A stretch of 64,000 nucleotides of DNA from Acanthochlamys bracteata (Eukaryota > Streptophyta > Magnoliopsida > Pandanales > Velloziaceae): positions 3,844,001 through 3,908,000 of the forward strand of contig CM034137.1 of the NCBI GenBank assembly GCA_019914995.1, given 5' to 3'. A model generated the notes under the pieces. The model was not told the DNA's origin. It searched no databases and worked only from the letters and a program-made list of their open reading frames with translations. Position numbers and translations under genes: made by a program. Shown here piece by piece: positions 33,433-44,985 of this stretch. The first letter of the stretch is position 1, and every line of letters starts with the position of its first letter.

Positions 33433-34195
33433 GTGGTTCACTAATAATCCTCAGAAGCAAGCCGGTTACAAGCGCCATTTATTTGATCAGAAATAGAATA
33501 GGATCTTGCTAGGATGGTTATTCTACAAGAACTTTTTCCAAGATTATTGAGCATTCTGCTTTTCATAATTTTACTGGTAACCTTCGACCTGAATTGCATC
33601 TCTATCAAGAATCATGGTTCTACAAGGCTATTTGTAGTTATACTAATAAATGAAGAGGCCAAAACTTAGAATTGGTTCTATTTGGAATTGAAGGTCGTAT
33701 TTCTTTGACATTAGACATGTGGATTGCTAATCAAACTCCCTTGTATATGTCTCTTACTGCTCACTTTGTTGATAATGAATGAAAGATGAACAAGATATAT
33801 CAATTTTAAGATAATACCACTCGTCATACTAATTTAGTCCTTAGTGATGCTATCAATGTGTGCTTGTTTGAGTAAAATCTTGGTCATAAGTTGTTCTCAA
33901 TTAGTTTGAATCTACAAATAATGTTTTTGTATTCCATCTCAAGAACCAATGCTAGTGTTATCTTCCTTTTTATGGTGAATTCTTTTCATATTCGATGTGG
34001 TACAGATATCTTGAAATTGATTGTGAAAGTTAGCTTGGATGAAATTGGTGATGGTTTTGATCAATTTCATTTGTCTCATTTATGGCTACAAGGATTTGAA
34101 CATGATTGGGGTGATTCACAACCTTCTTCTGTCATGATCTCACCTTTGATATTTGTTCCTCTACTTCTTGATTCAAATAATCTTACAGATGGATA
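33433..34195 (+). pseudogene. hAT transposase fragment
   Basis: Plus-strand reading with frame changes gives ARMVILQELF, KIIEHSAFHFTGNLRPELHL, then RISLTLDMWIANQTPLYMSL and TAHFVDNE. This is the N-terminal and catalytic-start region of plant hAT transposases (I-S-L-T-T-D-x-W-T-S... T-A-H-F-I-D). The later frame (33891-34196) has NSFHIRCGTDILKLIVKVSL, matching F-H-x-R-C-x-A-H-I-L-N-L-I-V. The C-terminal dimerisation domain and termini are not seen. It abuts Copia-2, which may have truncated its N-terminus. Confidence 0.75.
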
Positions 34196-34764
34196 ACTTA
34201 GGGCATGTTTAGCTTAGCTTATTCGCTGCTTTTAGCAGAAAATAAGCACTAAACAGTATATATCATGTTTGAAAGTGTATGCTTTTTATCAAAATAAGCT
34301 GCTTTCTTTGGTCTAAAAAAAAACATCAGATCGATGCTTTTGAGAAAAGCACTGCGGGGCTTTTTTTCACAGTGGCTTGGCCTTGTCCGTTTTACCCATT
34401 CTAAGTTTACAAAATTACATAGAGCATATATCTCCTACCTACCCTCTCAACTCTCATTCTCTCAATTCCTCTCGATCGTATTCGTCCACTCTCCTGCAGC
34501 TACAATTTGCTTTCTCCGTAGCCGCGATATGCTTCCCCAATATCAATCTTTGGTCTTTTCTTCCTCCGACATCTTCTCCCAATGTCGTGCTGCTCACTAT
34601 TTTTTTCCGACGCTGAATTGAGCTCGTCGGTGTTTGTCGGAACTCTAATTTTGTGTGTTTTCTTCTCCGACGCCGACTCGTCCTCCCACAGTTTATTTCA
34701 GTCAATTGAAGGTAAATCACTTCTCGGCTTCACAAAGTTTCTGTGCTTATTGTTGTTGGTGCAG

Positions 34765-34845
34765 AGATGACGATGAAGCCTGGAGATGTGATTCAGTGCA
34801 GAGAATGGGGCTACCGTATTCTCTACAAGAAGCGTACTCGCAGAA
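34765..34845 (+). pseudogene. NRPB12: Internal exon of RNA polymerase subunit RPB12 (RPABC4)
   Basis: Between an AG acceptor (GTTGGTGCAG) and a GTAAAC donor the sequence reads TMKPGDVIQCREWGYRILYK followed by KRTRR. This is the C-terminal half of the small zinc protein shared by RNA polymerases I, II and III, normally TLKPGDVIQCRECGYRILYK. The fourth zinc-binding Cys is Trp (34806-34808). The exon with the first Cys pair and the last exon ending VQYEAR are not found nearby. It lies inside a transposon-like element, so it is probably a captured, non-functional fragment. Confidence 0.85.
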
Positions 34846-35430
34846 GTAAACAAACTTCCCTGAATTTGTTTATGAATTGATTGATTTGGTTTTGAATACT
34901 GCTGTGGATTCGATATTGTTAATTTGGTTTGGAGATTCGTTAGAGTATGTGGATTGTAAATTACAAATTTATGAAATAAATTGTTATTAATGTTAAACAA
35001 GGACCGAATTTTTTCATGAAGTCAGTATGCACTTATATAAGCTATAAGTTTGCTTGGTACTTGTTCTGTTATATGCTAACGTATGCAGAAAAGGCTATTT
35101 TTGTGCTTTCATACATGTGGCTGTTTCAATGTGTTGTGGGTTACATATATGCATTGATAGCTTGACGGGCATAATTAGGTATATAGATTGCTGTCTCCTT
35201 ATTAGGAATTTAGGATAGTCTAACTGCTTAAATTTTTAAGATTCAACAATTAGGCTATTTTACCAATAATTTGATGGGTTTATCAGGATTCCAAACTTTC
35301 CTTAAAGAATTTAAATATGTGTATCACATCATGAAAATGTTTTGTGGCTATTTGCGTCACTTATCATCTTGGTTTCTGGTTCTCTGTAGTGTGCAATGAT
35401 AGTTGAGTATTGTTTACAATGTACCTAAAG

Positions 35431-35637
35431 AGCTCTTGAAAGTCGTAAGAATGGATGCAGTTATTGTCTTTCATAGTTGAAGTTTTTGTAAGTTGTAACG
35501 ATGCATGCAGTTATTGTCTTTCATAGTTTAAGCTCTTGTAAGTTGTAATGATGCATGCAGTTGTTGTCTTTCATAGTTTAAGCTCTTGTAAGTTGTAATG
35601 ATGCATGCAGTTGTTGTCTTTCATAGTTTAAGCTCTT
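35431..35637. repeat. 50-bp tandem repeat, about four copies
   Basis: Units starting GTAAGTTGTAATGATGCATG recur at 35488, 35538 and 35588, exactly 50 bp apart. A more diverged first unit starts at about 35431. Confidence 0.93.
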
Positions 35638-37479
35638 TCATGGTTGTTTTTGTTGAGAGTTTGTATGTAATTTGTTGATGCTAAAATTGATATGTTTGAA
35701 TTCCTATGCTTCAATCTGTCTGCAAGAAAGTGAAGCAAATATTTCCTATAAAGCTTCAATCTTTATGTAACTCTAAACATTCTAGTATTGATTGGAGTAG
35801 AACATTGCTCGAAATGGAACAAAGTGATGCCTACAAATATTAATGAATTTTTTTGCTGAAAGTAAATATATCAGGGATGCTTTGGGTTGGTTCGTTAGTG
35901 TTGCAGTTAGCTTGAACCTTATGTTGGATGCTTATATGAGCTAAAACAGTTAGCTTATACTGTATACAACATGCTTGTATGAGCTGAAATAGTTGTATAT
36001 TTATGTGCTCACTGTTTTGGATGCATTGATATGTTATATGTGCTCACTGTTTTGGATGCATTGCTGGTATGTAATCTTTATGATTCTGTTGGGCTTTTGA
36101 AAAAAAAATAGCATGTTACTACAACATTTACTTTAATAGAATTTTGTTATAATCTTTGTGATTCTGTTGATCTTTAAATTGCTGGTGCAAAAGAGGTTTT
36201 GAAAAAAAAGTTCTTTTAAACACCCTGAAGACTAATTGCTGGATGTGTTCTGTTTTGTTTTAATTTACAAAGATCTTGTGCTTTTGGGAAAAAATGCATC
36301 CTTCAGTGTTGGAGAAACTTCTTGTTGAACTAGGCTATTGATTTTAATTCGATAAACCACAAGACTAGATCAATATGCACATTATAGGAAACAAAGATGG
36401 AATAGAATTTGTGGTCTTTTTCCTTACTGGAATGCAATTTACACTGATTTTTTGATTTTGCAGTAGGTTTCTATGTGAACAATTGAAACAAATAAGCAAA
36501 TATATACTTGTTACTTCCATACATGTCTGTGTTTGTGATAACATTATGGTGCATGCAAGGTTTGTGATTTAGCTTTCTGTTCTTGAGGATTATCTTAAGG
36601 AAAAACTTGTTGTCTTGTCTGGAACTTCATCTATGCTTTGAAGTTTTTAATCAGAGCGATTGTAGAATATATTGAACATTCACTTCAATATCAATTCTAC
36701 AGCAAGGAAAGTATGCTTGTATCTGGTCCTTTGCTTGCTTTATGTACTTCTTTTAGTTTCCAGTATTTTGCTACTATGAGGTAGGAATTTCCATGTGTTA
36801 TCCTAGGCTTAGCAATTACATGTTTAAACAATCACATAATATCTTGAAGGTTTTCTGTTCTAAAATAAACATCTTACTGGTTTGCAGGTGCTGAGGTTGA
36901 AGGTTTTGGTGTTCCTCTGTCCTAGAAGCAGAGTGGTGTTCCTCTGTTATTCTCTGCTCTCATTTTCTTCCACTTATTGATAGCAGCTTGTAATATTTAA
37001 AAAAAAACTTTAACATCTTTTAAGCAGTGGTGTATGAGTTAGCTAAAACAGTTAGTAATACATTTTCTCAATAGATTGTTTGAAAGGTCAGTTAGCAAAA
37101 ACAGTTAGCTAAAATTGTTTGCCAGCTCATTTAGCTAAAATATTTGGTTGTTCATAATTGTTATATGTGTTGAGAAGATGCTTCTTTGGTTAGCTAAAAC
37201 ATTTGGAATTGTTTTTTTAACTAGGTTCCTGTTTAGTGAAATTTTATAGGTTAAAAAGAATTTCTGTAAAGCATTTTTCTTTCTTATATATGTGATATCA
37301 ACCATGAATCTGTTGAAGTGTTTTTTTTTTTTTTTTTGGTGAATTTCACTTTGTGAAGTAATAAGAAAAAGAAGCAAGTGATTCTCTTTTCTTGTTAATT
37401 TTTGCTATTATTTTACACCAATATTTTTCTTTGGTTTGGAGATAACTATTAAAATGTATTATATTAAATATTAATATAT

Positions 37480-37700
37480 TTATATATTTACAAGTAATTT
37501 AAATACATTATTACAAAATTTATAATAATAATAATAATAATATATTTATTAATATGTTTATAAATATTATTATCAAAATATTAAACAAAAATATTCTAAA
37601 AATATATTATAAAATTAATTCGAAAATATTAGATAATATATGAAATAAATTTAAAAGTTTAATAATATATCATTTATTATATATTTAAGGGTATTTCAGT
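37480..37700. repeat. AT-rich low-complexity tract with (TAA)n
   Basis: Almost pure A/T including AATAATAATAATAATAATAT at about 37525. It lies near the right end of the Harbinger-like element. Confidence 0.8.
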
Positions 37701-37873
37701 CATTAAATATCTTATTCACTTATAAGTACAAGTTTAGCTAAATATATATACAATTACTTTTACGAAGAAGTTTTAAACAGTAAAATTTATTCAAACAGAA
37801 TTAATAGAAAAGCAGCTTTCTAATAAAAAATTCAACAGCTGAAAAATTTTAAGTTTAGCCAAACATAACTTTA

Positions 37874-40800
37874 GCTGTAACCAATATTACCACTCTTGAC
37901 AAGTGTACAGCGAAATTTACTAGAGCATGCATATTTTGCACGTGGAACCAATTAAGACTCAGAGCCAATTTAACCACTGGTATCTAAAGCTTTACGTAGA
38001 GAGAAATCTCACTAAAACTCTGCAAGTGACAATTTTAGAGATTCCACTATGTAGCCGAGATTGCAATGCATTCTATTCCAGGCACGAGTACCTAACTCTG
38101 TCAGTAGAGCTCCGATCTCCTCTTACTTAGTCCAGCGGAAGAGAAGAAGTTGTGAACAAGTCTAACTTTTACTAGCTGACCCTACCAATAAATAAGTTAA
38201 ATGCCTTAATATTTCTACATGATATGCTCATGCATTGCCCTTTTCTTTTACGGGCAACACCATCCGTGAGGCATATGCCATTCCAGCCAGCCAGCCCATG
38301 AGACCTAAGTTGAGTGCTTATCACTTTTAAGAGGCTCCTTTTTTAACTCCAAAAAAGTTATACATGATTTTTCTAAAAAAAATTTGTAATTAGAAGATAT
38401 GGATGAATTATAGGTTATGAAATAATTATATATATAATTTTTATTTTTTAAAATATTCATAAAATAAGGTAACTAAAAGCTTTTTTTTTTAAATTTCTTT
38501 TCATAAAAAAACTCCCAACGTCTAGTAAATATGCATGTTCTGTAATCTCGTAAGACTTGGTGCCTAAGTATGCCAACTAAAGAGGGCGTGCTTAGGTACA
38601 TCGTGCTAACCCGTCCGGTCTAATGCCTAGGTAAGCTATGCAGGGGAGGGCTATATCTAGGTATGCTAGCATCTAAGGAATCTTCCACAGCAATCTCACC
38701 TATAAGTTTTCGTGCTATGGCATGGTGGTCTCGTGGGGCCTATGCCACAACACAACTTATTAGTCTAAACTTAGACATACAAGCCAGTGAGGGCATATGC
38801 CACAGCATTTACCTGTGAGGGCTAAGCTTAGGCAGACCAGCTAGTGGGGCTTATGCTAAAACATCTTTGCTCGGGCATGTAGAATCACATTGTTGTCTTA
38901 TTGTTCTGATAGGTAATGCCTTGTTCAACAAAACTATCATGAGATTCTCCTAAGAGGGTCACTTAGCCCCGTAGCCACCAGTCGTCTGAGCCAATGTTGG
39001 CAAACCTGATCCAGATGTCTATCCTAAAGATTGTTCGAGTAGACGAGTCGCGGTTTGACCCAACGGGTCAACCAATATGACTGCCAAAATTAGTGTAAAT
39101 GTGAGTAGGTTGATAACATTAACAATGTAGTTCATAGTTCACCAATATCTAATATTACAGAGATGAAAAAAAACAAAAAAATACTAGTACGGAGAACAAA
39201 AGTAAAGAAAGATCTAAGGGTTAACATATTATTAGATCAAAGACACAACCATATCTACGAGTACCTAGCTCACATTAGGTATACATCCATAGTTCAGTAA
39301 TAATATGAAGAGCACTCGCACAATAGTAACGAATACTCTTATTATATAGATAGTGTAGAAACAAAAATAACAAATATAATATCTCTAACAATGACAAAAA
39401 TATATAGACAAATAAAAAAAAGACAGATTATTAGATCGGATTCACACAACCAAATTAAGGAACACCAGGATTGCATCACACAATACCATTTTCAGGAATC
39501 ACATAGAACTCGCACATTGGCAATGGTGAGTCTTCCATGACCCAAGATGATTATCTAAGAAACGATATCTCCATCTTAACACATAAGAAAATTGAATCCA
39601 AATTAGTAGAAAAGAAAGGCATCTGAGAAAACTCTCAGGATGAAACTGTAAATCAAAATCAAACTATAGTTTTTGCAATTGCCCAATACTAAGACACATC
39701 TTTCTTTGCTTAACAACTCAAAATCCTAAAGGACATGTTATCACTTCTAATTAAAATTTAAACCCCTATGTAAGGGCATAAGCTCATTGCTCAACAACTA
39801 ATAAAAATTAACCGTAGAATTCTCACCATATATATTGGACAAATTCAAATTCTTCAAGACCCAGAAAACCAAAAAGTAATCATTACCTTAACAAAAGTTT
39901 CAAGAAGAACAACAACAAAAGTTCAAAAGAAAATTTTCTCAAAACAGAACAACAAAAATATTCCAAAATAAAAGTTTCCATTCACATTGAGTTAGAATGC
40001 TCGAATACTCGAACATTATTCAACAGCATTCAAGTATTCAACGAGGAGAGACGAAAATATTGCACATATGCACCGCCAATTCATAGCTGAAGAATTTTCT
40101 CGACAAAAAAAAGAATAATACTGATTATAAAGATGAATACAACAGAAATTATGTAGAGTAAAAATTATGTTCTCTAATCTCTATGAACTAAAACAACAAG
40201 CTTTATGTGCATACACTCCATTTTAGCACCACTTCTCCTAGTGTACTTAGCTAATGCCAAAAACAACTTGAAGCAAATTAACCCGACACTGGGATGAATA
40301 AGTAACTATTTTCTTTAAAAAAATCATTACACTAGCATTACACCAATTGAAGTTAATTACACGAATAGAAATTCACTGACATTAAAATTTCTTAAGAATC
40401 CAAACCTAGATTCCCTGTTTCATTGAAGAAACCAAAAATAAAAGTTTCAAGCAAAATGAGATTAGAGAACTTGAAGATAAGGATCACTATTATTGGAACT
40501 TCAAGTGATTTCGATGACAACAAATATTAAATAATTATAATTTATGCAATTTTGATTTAATGAGTTTCATCTGAATGTCTTAGCAAGCCAACACTAAATC
40601 AGCTATCTAACCATCTATCTGCTAAAACTAAAGAGTCAGCTAGAAAGTTAGTCAGATGAAGTGCCGGTGAGTAGGGCACCAAGTTAAAAATAGAGAGTAA
40701 GTCAGCTCACGCGCAACTTTCTCATCTGTTCAGAACAAATAACACATGAACCGCTGCTCATTCGGCTATGAGGATCTGTTGATCTTAGAAGAAAATTAAA

Positions 40801-42451
40801 TTGAAAATCAGCCAGAAAACAATCAGCTGATGTGTTGCTGATTTTCAAATAGACAGCTCCTTCAAAGTCAACACATACACCAGCCTAGTGACATGTTGCT
40901 GATTAGTTCATTACAGAATCGCTACAGACCGATAATGAACTAGCCAGTTGAGAGGTTGTTGGCCTTTCACCTAACCAATATGCAATCTTTAGAAGTGATT
41001 TCAAAGGTGATTTTGTCCACCATAGAGCTCGAGTTTCTAGCACATCTAGACAAACATATGCGCTCAAGTTCTTAGCACACCAGTTGTCAAGGCTAGAAAG
41101 ATTGAGCTATATGTGAAGAAGAGCAATGCACTTCGGGGCTCATTTGGTAGTTTGTTCTATGAGCTATCATTCTAATTTTTCATTTTGTATTTCTTAATAG
41201 ACCATCTATAATATCTGAAAAGTACAGAAACATTGTATATCATAAAATGTTACTACTACTTATGTTTATTGTTTATCTTAAGCTAAAAGAGTAAAGCTTA
41301 TTTTCCAAAAATATTCTTCATTCTAGATAAAGCTATATTTCATAAGCACTTCCGAACGTTCGCTTTCTACAAACTCGTAGGCAAGATTTTGTTGAACCAT
41401 GTAAAAATACTTTGTATTCTGGGTTTGTGTTTCTAACTTGTTTGTTGTATACAGGTTAATTCAGTTGACTAACCATGCTTTTGTGCAAGAAAACAATAGC
41501 TCATGAGACGACTGTTTGCATGTTAGTTTGCGAAGAGTATTATTTTCAAGTTTTAGTATTACAACTCAATTCACTTCTACATTCTTGAGTTGATTGCCAG
41601 GAACTCCCACATGAAACTCTTTCATTGTGGAGCTCAACTTTTGGACAAAGGGTGGCTGTAAATATGTATAATCTTATAATGATGTTACAAGCCATCAAGT
41701 CCGTCTTGTACTTTATTCTCAAGGCTTTTGGAGGCGATAGCTCTTGTAGTACTCAATTTTTTTCTTCAAACAAAGCTGTACTCAAAGAGACCTTTTTAGT
41801 TATAACAAATGCAGAAACTGATGACTTAGTGAAGTAGGAATTTTCGCTTAAAAGTAGAGTTTGATGACTCAACAAAGGTCGAACAGCATAATCGTTAAAA
41901 TTTTGCTGAAAAGCAGAACTTTTTCTTTTGGCGACAGCTAATATATAAACAACTATTTCACAGATATTTGTGCAACCCCTGCCAATAAATTTCTACATTA
42001 CATGAGTTGAGATGTAAAGTCGAATTGGTCTTTTGGATCAATTAAGAACGAGTAAGCTGCGTGAGTAAAGTATAGAAAGCACGAAGTATGATGATCAAAG
42101 AGCTTCTTCTAAAGTTCAAGATTAATAAAGAGCCTGGTCGAAAGAAGCCTTAAACTCAGAGAATGTGTTAAAGAAACAGCTTCTCTTGCAAAAACGTTTT
42201 TCTAATTCCTCTAATCAAATCAAGTCATTGTAACACACCAAACTTACTTTGTTTCTCAACAGAATTCGCAGTCTCTTTCAATAGAGCGCACGTCATAGCC
42301 GATGGTACAAGGTGTTGAGAAGCAATGACATAACTATTTTTTCCGTGATTAATTAAGAACGAGGAGACTATCGGTATGCAGTATTACGGACCGATCTATG
42401 CTGATGGAGTGCCTCTGGATTCGAAGGTATAAAAACTTCATTGCTTGCAAA
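37874..42451. other. No gene recognised over 4.6 kb
   Basis: No open frame above 70 codons and no known motif on either strand. A GC-richer segment (38540-38900) has loosely repeated phrases such as CTTAGGTATGC and TATGCCACAACA. The phrase CGGTTTGACCCAACGG near 39050 resembles sequence near 26900. Probably old repeats. Confidence 0.4.
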
Positions 42452-44985
42452 TAGAGGTGTAAATTATGACGGGTCAGGCTGATGGCCTGTCTTAGCCAAA
42501 GGAGGTACTCGGGTTGGGCCTAGCCGGGCACAATTTTTGTGGCTCGGTCCTATCTGTTTGTCTGTTTTGTTCTTATTTCATTATAATAAACAAAGGATAA
42601 AAAGAAAAAAATTTAAGAAATAACTTCAAAATTATTAAGATATAAGTTAATATAAAAACTTTACTATAACATGTATATAATTATATATTTTGGCTTGTAC
42701 TTGGAATATTTTTGTTTAAATATAATTCAAAAAATGGTCCGGTCAGCTCTTCAGTATGAGTCGTATACTGCATTCGTTTGACTAAAATTTTCAGTCTTTC
42801 GGACAAGTTAGCATCTCAATCATCTCACTACTCAATTGTCTTCTTCGGTTTTCAATTATCCATCCAGCTATGCTAAATGCTGATTCTAAAGACACTATTG
42901 AGAAAAAAATAGTCAACATATATCACGTGCTAGTTAAGAGTGTATTGAATATCTTATCGAATGTGTCCTTCACCAGTTCAAAATATTAAAACTTTCTAAG
43001 TCATTGTCGTATTATCTCCTTCAAAATATTTGTTCAAATTCAATAAAGATTGCATGCTATTTGAAGTTGAAGATGGTGGTGAAATTGAGCCAAGCTTGAT
43101 GGAAATCAAAGACAAATTGATCGGTTTTTATCTTACTTGAAGATTGTGTTGAAGTTGAAGATGGTGTTTGTGCAGTTGTCGCTTGTTGTTGTTGATTATG
43201 CAAATTATCAAACCTAACTTCGTAAAGATAATAAACTTCGTACAGTTTATTACGAGTGGTAGTAATTTATAATCTAATGTCAAAAATATCGAAATATATG
43301 CCAATATATGTAAGAGTATATGAAAAGTAGACAAATTTAAAATCTAGAATATAACATTAATTCAAAACAATATAAAATAAGAATATCATATTAATATTTT
43401 TTAATGTTTATGTCATTATTGTAACTTTATGTCCAAGTAATTCATTTGTAGATGCGAATGCAATACAGTATCCATATTATTTAATTGAGTATAAATTAAT
43501 GGAGAAGTAGGATAGTAAACACTAGATAATAAAATAATAGCATCATAAAATTTTTTTACAAACTCTACAAGCTTTTCAGTAATAGTCCAATAAGTTTTAG
43601 TAAATATACTGTTACTTGTAATATAAAAAATCATAAACACATGTTTACTATTTAAAGTATTTTTAACATAAGTAGAATTCTATTTTACTAACATATCAAG
43701 ATTGAACTTCGGGAATTCAAATGTTCTGCTATGTAATATCTCTTAAATTCAGCTAAAGGTTACTTTGAACTAGTTAGCCAAGAACTTACAGCACGAATAT
43801 CATTAATCTATCATTTACTAGCTTCATAGCTAATTGTACGACCAAATTGATAATATAACAAGTACAACGGTGGTATAGTAAAATTTCTCCTATGTATGAG
43901 CTTAGCTCGATATCAAAAAATCAAATTACTTTTGTGTTTGGTGAAAGATTATCTAGTGTGATGGAGATAACGCGGTCGCTTATGCCAAAATCGTTAATTA
44001 TACTTACAATGTGCTCAGAAATATTTTTAACATCATGTATGTAATCAATAAGTATAAAAGCAATAATTCTTTTTTGCATAATCAATAATGAATCTAAATA
44101 ATTGCAACAATCCTTCAATAATCTTGTTTAGCTCTACCGTTTCAAATATCAGATGTACTACCGTAGAAAATTTTAATGAACTTAATTCAAATTATAATAT
44201 AGTGCATATTTTATTATAAATAATAATATCACATCTAATAGTTGCTCTACCAATTTTTTTGAAATTATGGAGTATGCTCTTTTAATATGATTTTCATAAA
44301 AAGTTGGCTCACCAAAATTAATAGACAAATCTATATCACAAATAATACGAGTAAAAAATTTCGTAATTACATTAGAGTCATAGGACCAAATACTTACCCA
44401 ACCATCCGTATTTAGTTTAAGTTGAGTTTGTGAAGACTCCCTCCCGATTCCTTTTATGGAAGTACATTTTTTTATCATATTTTATTGAATATCGAGTTCT
44501 AGCATTACAATTAGCAGTTAGAAACTTTTTGCAAACTTATATCTCGCCAAGTTTTATTTAATACTATAATTTTGTACTGTATATTCGACTGTGAAGTAAT
44601 TCAAGACTCTAGAAATTGTGGCTTTTGAACGTCTTGTTGTTGTGAATTCCGGGATGAAGCCAAACTACTTCTAGCATTATGAATTAGAGAACTTTCGTTG
44701 TATCTTTGATGGAAACTTATTTTTTGTATTGGAGGAACTTCATCGCCTTTTTTTATACAATCAACATCTATCTTCTTTAAATTTTGATCGTACATATCAT
44801 AATCATTCATATCAAAATTAATGATACAAATATTTGGATCCAGCGGGTCAACATTCGGCCCAATCTTGTTATTGTTCACGGGCCGAACGAGCCAAGCCTT
44901 AGAATGCGGGTTGGCCCTTTTAGTCCAACCTATATTTATATCTATAGGACCGGCCCATTTAGTCCAGCTCATATTTACACGTCTA
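42452..44985 (-). mobile_element. Degenerate hAT DNA transposon
   Basis: Inverted ends TAGAGGTGTAAAT and (read inwards from the right) TAGACGTGTAAAT, followed on each side by GC-rich subterminal stretches (GGGCCTAGCCGGGC; CGGGCCGAACGAGCC). Transposase remnants run on the minus strand between them. Eight-base flanks (CTTGCAAA and TATACGAA) do not match, so the target duplication is lost. Length about 2.5 kb. Confidence 0.8.
42790..44478 (-). pseudogene. hAT transposase pseudogene
   Basis: Pieces in order on the minus strand: VITKFFTRIICDIDLSINFG with YENHIKRAYSIISK (44478-44182); QKRIIAFILIDYIHDVKNIS with HIVSIINDFGISDRVISITL and DNLSPNTKVI (44118-43921), matching the hAT core I-A-F--ID--HTG-NI...ITLDNAS-N; FVKKFYDAIILLSSVYYPTS (43640-43416); and SIVSLESAFSIAGWIIENRR with EMIEMLTCPKD (42902-42790), the hAT C-terminal dimerisation domain. 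Many stops and frameshifts. Inactive. Confidence 0.82.

Larger units (their letters stand above)
34201..37870. mobile_element. Harbinger-like element carrying host gene sequence
   Basis: Imperfect inverted ends (GGGCATGTTTAGCTTAGCTT on the left; AGTTATGTTTGGCTAAACTT read inwards from the right) are flanked by TTA at 34198-34200 and 37871-37873. A TTA duplication with GGG-C-TGTTT-type ends suggests PIF/Harbinger. No transposase is visible. The interior contains an RPB12 exon, 50-bp tandem repeats, and several copies of the TTAGCTAAAACA motif near both ends (about 35940 and 37035-37200). The superfamily is tentative. Confidence 0.55.
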
